This document shows positions 17,119 through 26,389 of a stretch of 64,000 bases of DNA, piece after piece. Below the pieces are notes generated by a model that was not told the origin of the DNA, made no database searches, and was given only the letters and a program-made list of their open reading frames with translations. Source of the DNA: Vibrio sp. ED004 (GTDB lineage: Bacteria > Pseudomonadota > Gammaproteobacteria > Enterobacterales > Vibrionaceae); contig NZ_CP066150.1 of the NCBI RefSeq assembly GCF_023206395.1, positions 1,798,001-1,862,000 of the forward strand, in the 5' to 3' direction. Position numbers and translations under genes: made by a program. Position 1 is the first letter of the stretch; every line of letters begins with the position of its first letter.

Positions 17119-18321
17119 GTACTAATTCAGACCTGATCTGACAGTTACCCACTTTTAGACTCGGTGACTGTCAGATTATATCTGGGCTAAATTCTTTTCA
17201 GCCCAGATTGATTTCCCATCCTCTAATGTTTCTATTGGCGTTCTGCCGCAGCACATTTTTCCTTGATGGGTACGATGATTGCTGTAGTAGTCCATCCATT
17301 CGTCCAGATCTTTCTGCAACTCTTCCATCGAGCCATACAGTTTTTTTCTGAATGTTACTTGGTAGAACTCATTCAATATGGTCTTGTGGAAGCGTTCGCA
17401 GATACCATTTGTCTGCGGTGACATTGCTTTCGTTTTTGTGTGGTCGATATCATTGATGGCCAGATAGAGTTGATAGTCATGTTGATCAACACGGCCACAG
17501 TATTCAGTACCTCGGTCTGTCAAGATTCTCAACATTGGCAGCTCATGATTCTCGAAGAACGGCAGAACCTTGTCATTCAACATATCTGTTGCGGTGATTG
17601 GTGTTTTTGTCGTGTAGAGTTTTGCGAAAGCTATTTTTGCTGTAGGTATCAACGAACGTCTGCTGATAGATACGCCCAACCCCTTTAAGATTGCCAACAT
17701 AGAATGTGTCTTGAGAGCCTAGATAGCCTGGGTGTGCGGTCTCTATCTCACCACAAACTTCATCATCATGCTTTTTGCGCTCGAGAGCTGCGACTTGCTC
17801 TTCCGTTAGAATGATACCGTTCTCAGCAACTTGTTTTCTAAGGCAATGAGGCGTTTTTTGAAGTTTTCTAGGTCGTTGCGGAGCCAGATTGAGCGCACGA
17901 CACTTGGAGATAAAGACACCCAGTTTACGTAGTTCATTGCTTGTTCTAACTTGCCCATGAGCAGGAAAGTCGATGGCGTATTTTAGGACGGCTTGTTCAG
18001 TTTCACTATCGACTCGATTCTTTAAGTTTGGTGTTCTTCTGCTCTGATTAATCAGAGCATCAATACCGCCAGTTTCAACCAACTCTTGATAGCGATAAAA
18101 CGTGTCTCGAGAGACACCCATAACCTTACAGGCTCGAGATACATTACCAAGCTCTTCTGCAAGATTGAGAAGCCCAGCTTTGTGTTTGATTATTGGATTG
18201 CTAGTATGAAGCATGAGAGTTACCTCTTATTGTCTTTGATTGATGACTAAGCACCTTTAATCAAAGTGGGTAACTCTCTTCTTTTCAAATTGAAGTGTCA
18301 GATCTAGTCTGAATTAGTACA
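17119..18321 (-). mobile_element. IS481-family element
   Basis: The inverted repeats TGTACTAATTCAGACCTGATCTGACA (first bases, left) and the matching right end CTGAATTAGTACA enclose 1.2 kb with one transposase gene on the minus strand. The element cuts a fragment of an IS5-type element at 18322 and one of an IS110-type element at 17118. No target duplication was evident. Confidence 0.85.
17176..18214 (-). pseudogene. IS481-family transposase with one frameshift
   Basis: It starts MLHTSNPIIKHKAGLLNLAE, with a helix-turn-helix (VSRACKVMGVSRDTFYRYQ). The integrase core shows its acidic residues in FVDTYSK, LTDRGTEY and NGICERFHK (D, D, E). A single extra A in AGCAAAAATAGC near 17665 breaks the frame just after the first aspartate. 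Removing it restores FVDTYSKIAFAKLYTTKTP through to WAEKNLAQI. IS481 elements use one continuous gene, so this is a mutation rather than programmed frameshifting, though the A5 run is noted. Confidence 0.85.
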
Positions 18322-18588
18322 CTTTAATCATCAAAGCTGTTTCAATAGCAGTATCAGGAAATTGAAAGCCTCTACCACGTTTGCCATGGTGGCTTTTGCA
18401 TTGCCATGCTTCAACGGCAGAGTCGTCAATCCAAAACGTTACTGAGCCTCATTTGCACAAGGCTTCATTATATTCACTCCAGTTCGTTATCTTCTTCTTA
18501 GATTTACCCAAAACATCACCATGTTTTGACTACATGGGATCAGATCGCACTATTGAGGAAAGGTTCAACTGATTTAGTCAACAACGCC
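18322..18588 (-). mobile_element. IS5-family fragment, same type as 4124-6505
   Basis: The minus strand reads GKSKKKITNWSEYNEALCK, stop, GSVTFWIDDSAVEAWQCKSHHGKRGRGF and so on to ALMIK at the IS481 border. The right end keeps the complete inverted repeat CTGATTTAGTCAACAACGCC, ending at 18588. It gives the intact reference for the repeat split by the IS110-family element at 5199-6494. Confidence 0.85.
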
Positions 18589-18607
18589 ATTCACATTTAC
18601 TTACATC

Positions 18608-18625
18608 GAATTACGCAACAAAGCC
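18608..18625. mobile_element. Isolated IS903-group terminal repeat
   Basis: GAATTACGCAACAAAGCC, the right terminal repeat of the GGCTTTGTTGCG elements, stands alone about 20 bases after another IS fragment. The element body is gone. Confidence 0.7.
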
Positions 18626-18787
18626 TCAATGCGAAAGAACACTGCTAAGGCACATAGAACTTTTAGCGATTGAATATACTCAATTAACCTTACGTAAGTT
18701 GCAGTTGAACACCACTATTAATTTGAACAATCGTTCAATAATATATATGATTCACCAAAACAATACTCATCTAAACAGAGGTTGCAG

Positions 18788-19026
18788 ATGCCTTTAGCTC
18801 AGTTTATTAAAACCGCAGGCGAACCTACGATACTGAAACGCTCACTCAAGGTTTCTCTCATAGTTGGCACCATTCTTATGTTCATTAATCACGGTGACAA
18901 ATTGCTCTCCAGCAACATTGACATAACGCTGATCATTAAGATCTTGATGACTTACTGCGTACCCTTTGTGTGTCTACCCAAGCCAGCGTTTCTGCAACTC
19001 TTCAATCCCGAAAGAAGGCCGTCTAA
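18788..19026 (+). pseudogene. NrtS-like small membrane protein, frameshifted
   Basis: The frame MPLAQFIKTAGEPTILKRSLKVSLIVGTILMFINHGD is typical of NrtS, a ~70-90 residue two-helix protein named for nitrate/nitrite transport. The INHGD motif is its hallmark. One T appears lost near 18968 (TACCCTTTGTGTG); restoring it gives YCVPFCVSTQASVSATLQS and a stop at 19024-19026. Without it the frame reads on to 19045 with an unrelated tail. AGAGG lies ahead of the ATG. Confidence 0.65.
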
Positions 19027-19069
19027 TAATGATATTTTCGTTTAAAAACCGTCATCGGATATTGTCGAA

Positions 19070-19957
19070 GTTCATACTAGCCATCTTGCAGAACTGAAGA
19101 AAGTCTCTGAAAAGTACTCTCTATTCAAACAGAATGATCCCACCGACTATGCGAAGAAAAATTTACGTCAATGCAGCCAATGTCCATAAAGCGTCACGAA
19201 GTCGTGCTGAGTCGATTAAACAGAGCTATGAGTTAGTGAATCACTTTATCGAGCAGTCAGAAAGTATTAACAAGCTGTCTTGTGAGAGCCATCAATACTC
19301 CAGTCAAACGGCAGAAACTGCGGCTAATACCATCGACAAGCTGGAGGCTTTGGAAGAGCAAGTATTAGTTTCCAAAGAAAAGATCTGCCAGTTTAGCGAA
19401 CTGCTCGAATCACTGAATGAGATTAACAAGAACGTCACCCAATTGGTGGATTCTATTAAAGGTATCGCTGCACAAACAAACCTGTTGGCGCTTAATGCCG
19501 CGATTGAAGCCGCTCGAGCTGGGGAGCACGGCCGCGGTTTTGCAGTAGTCGCAGACGAAGTCCGTCAACTTGCGAACACGGCGAATCAGTCTGCTGAGAA
19601 CATCGACACTGAAATGGCGTCGATTTCAAAGATATCAGACAGCATTTTCAACAAACAAAAGAGGTTGAGGACGTCATTATTCTTAGCTCAGAAGTAACCA
19701 AAAACACCATGCATAACATGAAGAACTTGATGAACATGTCGCTTGATAGTAAAACAGCTTCTAAAACCATCATGGACGCCATTGAGGCTCAACTGTCCGA
19801 CTCCAACACGGTTAAGCAAAACATGGAAGCCCTAGTTGAAGACACCAAGCTATCAATAAGCCTCTCGGGCAACAATCATGAACTCGCGGAACAGATCCTC
19901 AACTCTTTATCTTATCTGCAACTGAATGATAAAACGGACCAGAAAAGAAATGCTTAA
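19070..19957 (+). pseudogene. Methyl-accepting chemotaxis protein, frameshifted
   Basis: The signalling hairpin tip is intact: [38 protein letters not shown]. Upstream, [16 protein letters not shown] joins the frame at 19134 only through a shift near 19155. Downstream, a 1-base shift near 19645 (SDSIF then [17 protein letters not shown]) moves to the frame ending at 19957. No transmembrane segment is visible, so the parent was a soluble receptor. At least two frameshifts make it inactive. It lies between nrtS and an EAL gene. Confidence 0.8.
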
Positions 19958-19994
19958 CTCCGATAGCGTGTAAGCAAACAAGGAAAATTGCGAC

Positions 19995-20726
19995 ATGAAC
20001 CAAAGCCAAACACCACTTGAAACAGGGACTGCTGTTTCACTGAGTGATATCTTAAGTGAGCGTTCACTATATTCATATGTTCAGTCTATTAGAGATCTTA
20101 AACGCCAGACCACTTATGGACATGAGGTTTTAGTTCGTGGTCCTTCAGACTCCTTGTGGCATCGACCCGATCAGTTGTTTATCGCTGCTCAATCACAACA
20201 ACTCAGCAGGCAGTTGGAAATTGTCATCCTCGAAGTTCATCTTGAAAACATTGCCGCCCATACATCTATAGGATGTTACACCGTTAATCTTGCTCCTAAC
20301 CTGTTGTTAGATATAACCGTATTTCAGATACTAAACCGCTACGCACTGGCTGAAAGAATTAAGATTGAGCTCACTGAACACTTACCGATACGTGACTGGC
20401 AACCAATAAAACAGCGAATGGCTCAATTGAGAAAGCAAGGCTATCAGTTCTGGCTTGACGATGTTGGCTGCGGATTTTTTGATTTGGCGCTGATCGATGA
20501 AGTCAAACCAGAGGTAGTCAAACTTTGCATCAAAATCATCAGCAGACTTACGTTTGATCCTACTCTAGTTGATGAAATAAAAGCGGTCGTCAAAGCGGTT
20601 CATGACTACGGTGGCGCTGTTTTAGCTGAAGGGATTGAGGAGCACGTACAGCTCGATATGGCGGAGCAACTGAACATCGATCTAGCACAAGGCTATCTTT
20701 TTGATAAGCCACAGCCACTTATTTGA
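19995..20726 (+). CDS. EAL-domain protein (c-di-GMP phosphodiesterase-like)
   Basis: A 243-residue single-domain protein. The EAL signature is EVLVR (E44). Other catalytic or metal-binding positions are present: N98 (TVNLAP), E125 (IELTE), D155-D156 (LDDVG), K176 (VVKL), E212 (AEGIEE) and Q232 (QGYLF). By the family rules it could hydrolyse c-di-GMP to pGpG; activity is inferred. No membrane segment or sensory domain is attached. It lies 37 bases after the broken chemoreceptor, so it may have shared a transcript with it. AAGGA lies upstream of the ATG. Intact, unlike its neighbours. Confidence 0.88.
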   Translation: MNQSQTPLETGTAVSLSDILSERSLYSYVQSIRDLKRQTTYGHEVLVRGPSDSLWHRPDQLFIAAQSQQLSRQLEIVILEVHLENIAAHTSIGCYTVNLAPNLLLDITVFQILNRYALAERIKIELTEHLPIRDWQPIKQRMAQLRKQGYQFWLDDVGCGFFDLALIDEVKPEVVKLCIKIISRLTFDPTLVDEIKAVVKAVHDYGGAVLAEGIEEHVQLDMAEQLNIDLAQGYLFDKPQPLI

Positions 20727-20991
20727 GTCACAAAAACCTAGTCCTCAATAAAAATCGTACAGTTGGACTTTGATATCCTTATTGTTCTATAATATTGAGA
20801 TTATAAATATAGCCACATTTATCTAAAAATACCAACAAGTATACTTTGCTTCAAGTAGAACAAATCCACCCAACTGAAGAGGTATACCAAATCTCAAAGT
20901 CACTCAACATTATCACTCGCGCATGCTCCGCTCTTTTGATTTTCGCAGTAACGCTACAACCACAGAACACACGCATACAAGATCAAGTATA

Positions 20992-21099
20992 ATTGAAATT
21001 ACCGCACAAGAGGGACAAAACACTGCTCTTGCTGACTTCCTTTCGGTTGGTGCACAACTCGTTAAGAGCTACGATCCTGACACATTGTTCAATAATTAG
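20992..21099 (+). pseudogene. Antibiotic-biosynthesis-monooxygenase-like fragment
   Basis: The 35-codon stretch reads IEITAQEGQNTALADFLSVGAQLVKSYDPDTL and a stop. The pattern EI.A..GQ..ALA.FL..GA.LV...PDTL is that of ABM (quinol monooxygenase-like) proteins, of which this would be the first third. The family call is inference from a short motif. Confidence 0.4.
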
Positions 21100-21199
21100 G
21101 AGGGTAGATATGACTTTTTGTAAAGTTTTGTCCAATAGTGTGCAAGCCCCTGCTCTCGTATGACATTAGGGAATGGGTTCTTCTCCGCTTAAATGAGTC

Positions 21200-21345
21200 T
21201 GTAAATTAACAAAAAAATATCCGCCCTCTTAGAAGACGGTTTTGCTTTATAGCCCCCTAGAAGGGGGCGTCCACGCTATCAGTTCTTCAATAACTGAAGT
21301 TGTTGTTCATACTCTATGTCCTGTTTATCTTGGTGTCGGACATAT
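21200..21345 (-). mobile_element. Possible IS200/IS605-family 3' remnant
   Basis: A GC hairpin GCCCCCTAGAAGGGGGC (21251-21267) lies beside a minus-strand frame ending YVRHQDKQDIEYEQQLQLLKN and a stop. A short acidic tail followed by a hairpin end is the layout of the right end of IS200-type elements. Too little remains for certainty. Confidence 0.35.
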
Positions 21346-21351
21346 CATCGA

Positions 21352-22301
21352 GGCTTTGTTGCGTGATTAAGTTGAGAGACAGAGCTAACCCGTTTCGTGT
21401 GTTTCTTAGTCAATAAAATAAGTTTCAGGCATATCTAACCCTGTAAGCTTGTTCAACGCTTTTATCGTCGCGTAATTTTCACCTACCTATGCATTGTAAT
21501 TTCTTAAGCTCAATTGCCCTCCTAGCAACTGTTTAACTCGATACATCGCTGTTTCAGAGAGTGGACGTTTGTGATATCCAAACCGCTCTTTCCAATACTT
21601 ATTCAAGCCGTTTAACTTCTGACAACCCACGGCGAGATTTCGAGGGTGACCACGCTCTCGTGTCGTAAGCGCCATCACGAGACAACTCAAACATACTTCG
21701 CCGTGTTTGTTTCAGTAAATTCGGGAGTACTTCTCCATCTGTAACCGTTGATAAACTTAGCTCGACGGCAATATGAAGCTTTCGCCAGACTCTACGTTTG
21801 CCATCCGTCCCGTGTTTTTTGACTTTCCATTCACCTTCGCCATAAACCTTAAGGCCTGTAGCATCAATAACTAAGTGCTGTATTGCTCCTCTCTTTTTAG
21901 CCTTAAATGAGACCTCAACTTGCTTGGCTCTACGACTGATGCAGGTGTAATGTGGACAGCTTAATGGAATATGGGCAAGTCTAAAGATCGAGTCGATAAA
22001 CCCTTACAGCGCTCTCAGCGACATAGAAAAAACTCGCTTCACCATGAGCGCTGTCGTGATAGATAGATCACTAAACCGACGAGGCCTCTCGCGCTTATTC
22101 TGTTTGCTTTGCGCCCACCCGCTTATCGCCTCTTCATCAATCCAAAAGGTCAGAGAGCCACGGTTAATGAGTGATTGGTTGCATTGCTTCCAGTTGGTTG
22201 TTTTGTAACGAGGTTTAGACATGTGACTACGAGAGATAGTGGACGTAGCTGATCAGCTCGTAGGCTCTGGATTTAGTTCCATTGAATTACGCAACAAAGC
22301 C
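21352..22301 (-). mobile_element. IS5-family (IS903-group) element with internal deletion
   Basis: GGCTTTGTTGCGTGATT on the left and AATTACGCAACAAAGCC on the right bound 950 bases, about 100 shorter than the copy at 2366-3415. The missing part lies around the second catalytic region (GAGGGTGACCACGCT runs straight into CTCGTGTCGTAAGCGCC). The flanking 9 bases do not match. Confidence 0.85.
21411..22222 (-). pseudogene. IS5-family transposase, deleted and frameshifted
   Basis: The N-terminus is well kept: MSKPRYKTTNWKQCNQSL through SLTFWIDEEAISGW to MVKRVFSMSLRAL. The frame then breaks. The C-terminal part reads SETAMYRVKQLLGGQLSLRNYNA followed by a stop. Internal deletions remove part of the catalytic core. 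Confidence 0.85.
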
Positions 22302-22514
22302 GGGGTGTTTACCTCGGTAATAGGTGTCGCTTATCCGACAAAAGTTTGTTCCACACATGCTTGAAGAGCTAGTGCGATGAGTATAATCGCACTAGTTAAT
22401 AGGCTTGGTTGAGGTGCACACCAAGTGATTATGGTAAATCGACCATGTCATTTTACCTACGCACAACGACTGTAACGTTAAATGGCCTCTACAATCACAA
22501 GGCCTTATGTGAAT

Positions 22515-22745
22515 TTAATTATCTCTCCAATAGTTATTAGCCTGAGATACTGTCTGAAAATGCATTGCAATTGTCTTTGATGATTCAATAAGCAGCGATG
22601 CACTTTCTGAGTATTCGGGTCTTAACTTATGTAAAACCTCCATGTCTGGTTGAGTTTTCTTTACTCCCATTCTGCTCAACTTAATCGCCAGTTCAAAACC
22701 CTCACTAGGCGTTTCTGTGATTAAACTAGGTAACCATTGCTCCAT
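22515..22745 (-). CDS. Small protein, unrecognised
   Basis: 76 residues, MEQWLPSLITETPSEGFELA to ANNYWRDN. A good AAGGAA lies 7 bases upstream of the ATG, which is the main reason to accept it. It is helical and hydrophilic, without a signal peptide or membrane segment. Neither neighbour suggests a function. Confidence 0.45.
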   Translation of the reverse strand: MEQWLPSLITETPSEGFELAIKLSRMGVKKTQPDMEVLHKLRPEYSESASLLIESSKTIAMHFQTVSQANNYWRDN

Positions 22746-23339
22746 TATTTATTCCTTGCTTTATTAGATGATGGAGGGAAATTAATACCACATTCAAGCT
22801 GATAAAGTTAACTTTAAAATCGAGCTTTTAATAGGACTGGATCACACTTTATTAACAAATTTGTTCTCTATAGCACCAAATCCGTAACTACATAGCTACT
22901 TTTAACTTAATTGAGCACAGAATTACCTTCTACTTCTTACACCAAGTAGTAAGTACATAACCCACAATGAATTTAATGCTTATACTACTTGCTCATAATC
23001 CATATCAACTCCCATCACCTCGACAAACACTTCTGATATTTGTTCACCGCGCAGACTGGTTGAACTTCCGTCATTTCGCAGCTGATTTAGTAATTGAAAT
23101 AGTATGAACCAGCGGTCATTTAATAGTAAAAACCACGTGACCGAGATTATCGAAGAGGTGATTATTTCGGGCTCAATTGCGCCTGTATTTGCCATTCAGT
23201 GGGCGCAGGCAAATAAGGTAAAGATTTAACCTTCCTGAGCACCGTAGGTATGTAGTGGGTTTGAAAAATAAGTCACATAGTAAATACGTTAACACGATTT
23301 ATGGAACCCACTCCCTCAGTTAGTCTATATTTAGCGAAG
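22746..23339. other. Gene-poor stretch
   Basis: About 590 bases. A 71-codon open frame on the minus strand (22980-23195, MANTGAIEPEIITSSI) has no ribosome binding site and the opposite strand is equally open, so I do not call it. No element ends were found. Confidence 0.4.
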
Positions 23340-23490
23340 TGGAACTAACTCTGAGGGCTGCATGGTTAAGACCGTATTGCTTCCATTTGGTTATTTTGAA
23401 ATGAGGTTTAGGCATAAAGTTGCGAGAGGAAGTGAATGTAGCAGATCTAATCGTAGGTTCTAGATTTAACCCCCCGAAATTACACACCCT
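23340..23490 (-). mobile_element. Highly degraded IS903-group N-terminal remnant
   Basis: On the minus strand, from 23415, MPKPHFKITKWKQYGLNHAAL parallels MPKPRYKTTNWKQYNQSLINR of the other copies. The bases around 23450-23490 match the outer non-coding end (ATCGTAGGTTCTAGATTTA, AATTACAC) at reduced identity. This is the oldest-looking copy in the window. Confidence 0.6.
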
Positions 23491-23761
23491 TGTGAGTTTG
23501 TGGCGCTTTTTGAGCGATTTACAGTTCAAAAATCAACATGTTACTTTTATGAAAGAACCGCACAATAGTGCCCATTTTCATACTTTGTGAATTTTGAGTT
23601 ATATGAATTTGCTAAGCAGCTATCGACAGTTAACCTGACATTCGTTAACCAGCAAAACAGAATCAAGGGGTTTAAACTAGGTAATGTCACTACTGCAGTT
23701 TAATCGTCTGTAGTTAGTTGTAAAACTACACAAGTATTCAAGAAACTGTATCAGGAAAACT

Positions 23762-24106
23762 ATGCGATATTTTAGTAAGCGCTATAAAACGAAGGTCAAC
23801 ACATTGCTGCATTTAGCAAAGATAAACGACCTCCCTTTGGGATCTTTTATTGATACCTTGAAAGGCAGAAGCGTCCTCAAGCAAGATGAACGCTATAAAA
23901 AGCGCGACGGTCAGCGTGTTGTTTGAGGCGAAGCTGATATAAATTGCTCTACCGCTGCTTTTCCTCTGGAAACCCTCAAAGGCAAACGCTTAAATTCTTT
24001 GGCTATATGCTTCACACTTGAGCAATTCCACGCTTTAGAGGTGTGTTATAGTCATTGTCCTGAGAATATAGCCGTCGAAGCAATTGCAGCGCTTTCTACA
24101 ATATGA
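23762..24106 (+). pseudogene. 115-codon frame with one in-frame TGA
   Basis: From ATG at 23762 the frame reads MRYFSKRYKTKVNTLLHLAK to KRDGQRVV, then TGA, then continues GEADINCSTAAFPLETL to VEAIAALSTI and TGA at 24104-24106. Two similar motifs, LGSFIDTLKGRSVLK before and FPLETLKGKRLN after the stop, suggest one coding history. Family unknown. Confidence 0.35.
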
Positions 24107-24163
24107 TCGATGTTCAATCTCGCACTCTATAAAACAAGGTAACAACGTGTTAGAAGTAAGTGA

Positions 24164-24760
24164 CTAACCATTGTAGTTTATTATCTCCATATAGGGCATC
24201 ATTACATTTGTCATTCTGTAATGCTTTACATACTCCCAGAGCTTCCCTTGCTCTAATCTGTTAGCTCTTTTTGCCTCTGTAAGTGCTTCAATCGCGACAT
24301 CAATCCCGATCTTGTTGCGGAACTTAAAGCAATCAACAATCGTCCGCTCAACGTCCGTTACTAAAACAGGGATGCCATCAACTTGTGTTGAAATCACCCC
24401 CAAATCCGTCACGTCCCTGGTACGAACAATCTTAATGCTTGGGTACTCAATATTGGGAGCTCTATCATTTTTCTTAATGCTGAGCCATATCTGAAAAGGT
24501 GCTTGGGTAGTGAGATTGTGGTAACTGAGTGCTGATAGAAGGCAGATAACCCCTTTTTTCGCTCTGACACTGACCTCAGCAAAAGAGTGCATCTCCGATT
24601 CTTCTCTACCTATATACCCGTAGAGTCCTCGCTGTAGTTTTTCTATGTCACCTTTTTCCACAGCGCGAGAAAGGGCGGCACGAGTTACATTGAATTTTGC
24701 AGCGTCTGAGGTGGTGAATATGGATAGCTTTTTAAGCTTATCGAGTTGTGATGGATTCAT
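24164..24760 (-). CDS. AbiEi-like antitoxin (type IV toxin-antitoxin), no toxin next to it
   Basis: 198 residues. The N-terminal winged helix (IFTTSDAAKFNVTRAALSRAVEKGDIEKLQRGLYGYI) and the central AbiEi domain (SFAEVSVRAKKGVICLLSALSYHNLTTQAPFQIW, GIPVLVTDVERTIVDCFKFRNKIGIDVAIEAL) match the AbiEi/YwqK-like antitoxin-regulator family. In AbiE systems this protein represses its own promoter and offsets the nucleotidyltransferase toxin AbiEii encoded just downstream. Here the ~400 bases downstream hold no nucleotidyltransferase, so it is an orphan or the toxin was lost. The gene is intact, with a promoter and inverted repeat directly upstream. Confidence 0.82.
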   Translation of the reverse strand: MNPSQLDKLKKLSIFTTSDAAKFNVTRAALSRAVEKGDIEKLQRGLYGYIGREESEMHSFAEVSVRAKKGVICLLSALSYHNLTTQAPFQIWLSIKKNDRAPNIEYPSIKIVRTRDVTDLGVISTQVDGIPVLVTDVERTIVDCFKFRNKIGIDVAIEALTEAKRANRLEQGKLWEYVKHYRMTNVMMPYMEIINYNG

Positions 24761-24767
24761 TTTTAAT

Positions 24768-24810
24768 GATACGTTTTGTTATACTTAATTTGTACTATAT
24801 GCCAAAACGT
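24768..24810 (-). promoter_or_regulatory. abiEi promoter with inverted-repeat operator
   Basis: On the minus strand, -35 TTGGCA and -10 TATAAC are separated by 16 bases. The inverted 8-mers ACGTTTTG (24803-24810 read on minus) and CAAAACGT (24771-24778 read on minus) flank the pair, one overlapping the -35 and the other just past the -10. This arrangement suits autorepression by AbiEi, which is known to bind inverted repeats at its own promoter. The leader is very short, about 10-15 bases. Confidence 0.55.
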
Positions 24811-25233
24811 AACATTTTTCTTTCATTCCTTAGATGGTGCAAACAACACTGCTATTGAGCGGAAATAGCTAAACCCATTAAAAATAGCCAGCTTCCTACA
24901 TATCAAAGTGATTCAGATAAACAAAAAATTATGAATTTCATATTTCAATATGATCATGTTTAAAAAGATAACCAATTCAACATCATTAACTGATTAGAGT
25001 GGTTAATGATGGTGGTTTTTGCTGGTTCAAATTCATTAATAAGTTAAATAGATTGGTTGGTTATATTGTGCGATATCGCTTAATTACTTTTTTAAGCGAT
25101 TGTTATTTAAGCAATAATGTTGGGGTGTTTATTTATTTTATAGTAAAATCATGCACTTATGATTTACCAGTATTATTGACGGTTTTTTTGTAAATCTGTA
25201 GCGTAGATTTCAAATAAAAATGAGGTTTGCATC
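24811..25233. other. AT-rich intergenic stretch
   Basis: About 420 AT-rich bases between the divergent abiEi and integrase genes. No gene is supported; a 64-codon frame at 24999 has no ribosome binding site. The integrase start at 25234 is preceded by GAGG. Confidence 0.5.
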
Positions 25234-26279
25234 ATGAAATGCAGAGATAAGTTTTTGTTTCGCACGGTAGCAGAAACAATGTTCGAACTTGAAAAAGGAA
25301 CTTACGCTAACTCAACAATAAAAGCATGGAGATCTAAGTTAAAACGTATCGTAACGTTTTTCGGAGAACTCGACATACGAGATATCGTACGAAGCTGTAT
25401 TCTTCGCTACTTACATGCACACAATGATCTTACAAACAAAACACTAAATGAAGACCTGACACTTATCCGAAAAGTATTCACGTTTGCAGTTGGGGATCGG
25501 CTTATTACACAATCTCCAGTTGATGGTATCCATAACTTACAAAATGCTCCCATTAGCTGTAATCCATTCACACTGAATGATATAACCTGTTTAACTCACC
25601 AAGCAGCAGCTTGCTCAAGTGTTAAAAATGGGGTCCTTCTGGCTTGCCATACAGGGCTTCGAAAAAGTGAGTGGTTGGCACTAGTTGTTGATGATTATGA
25701 CCCAGTAAAAAGAGAGCTTAAAGTCGAGAGAGCTTGCGTAGTTAATCACTTTAAAAGGCCAAAAACTACGGGATCAAAGCGTAGGATTCAATTGTCTAAG
25801 ACAGCCCAAAAGATAATTGAAAACCAGTTAAGTTTAATCTTTGGCTTAGCGGCTCAAGAAATCCATATCACCGAAAGTGATCAAAAGACCCGAACCAAAC
25901 TTACCGCAAAACCTCTATTCCCTAATCTTGATACAGGGAAATTTTACCAAAAGATAAAGCAATAGATCGCACCTTTAAAAACTGGCTCGTTACAGCCAAC
26001 GTCGCTCATCGAGGTGCGAGTCAGGCCCGTCATACATTCGCATCTCAAGCTATTTTGAGTGGGGCAAATCTTTATAGGATAAGGTCTCAACTAGGGCACA
26101 ACACGCTAGATATGCTTTATAAGCATTACTCAAAGTGGATTGAAGAAGACGCAAAAGACTACCCCAACCTGATTGATTTGCACTTCAGAAAGCTGCAAAT
26201 TCGGTCGACAAACTCATCCTTTAATTTGCCTCATTCCGGTGTCTCGACACCGGCTTTCAAAAAGATAACGACATCGTAA
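25234..26279 (+). pseudogene. Tyrosine integrase, single frameshift
   Basis: The first frame (25234-25965) holds a SAM-like N-terminal domain (YANSTIKAWRSKLKRIVTFFG) and the start of the catalytic domain with Arg I (CHTGLRKSEWLAL). One base is missing or extra near 25962. The second frame continues AIDRTFKNWLVTANVAHRGASQARHTFAS (box II H/R), SQLGHNTLDMLYKHYSKW (box II H and the nucleophile Tyr). All catalytic residues are present, so one frameshift alone separates it from function. It precedes a relaxase pseudogene, so the pair was probably the core of a small integrative mobilizable element. Confidence 0.82.
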
Positions 26280-26332
26280 CCAAGGACACTGCAACACTTT
26301 TACTGCGTAAAAGATGAACGAAAGCTTTTCTT

Positions 26333-26349
26333 GAGGGGGCTACGCCCTC
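26333..26349. other. GC hairpin upstream of relaxase gene, possible oriT
   Basis: GAGGGGGCTACGCCCTC forms a 5-bp stem and is followed by AACCCCCAACACG, 40-57 bases before the relaxase start at 26390. Transfer origins often lie just ahead of the relaxase gene and contain such a hairpin. A second exact hairpin, CCGGTGTC-TC-GACACCGG, lies at 26236-26253 inside the integrase end. The nic site is not identified. Confidence 0.35.
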
Positions 26350-26389
26350 AACCCCCAACACGACAACACACAAACCGAGGACTACACAA

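Noticed and set aside
17573..17700. Programmed frameshift in the IS481 transposase
   Set aside because: IS481 transposases are single frames; one extra A in a short A run fits a mutation. The run is not a canonical slippery heptamer.
2366..22301. A composite transposon bounded by IS903-group copies
   Set aside because: The copies at 2366-3415 and 21352-22301 are broken and lack any shared 9-bp duplication at their outer borders, so there is no evidence that the interval moved as a unit.
22980..23195. 71-codon minus-strand frame MANTGAIEPEII
   Set aside because: No ribosome site, and the opposite strand is equally open and protein-like; cannot be supported either way.
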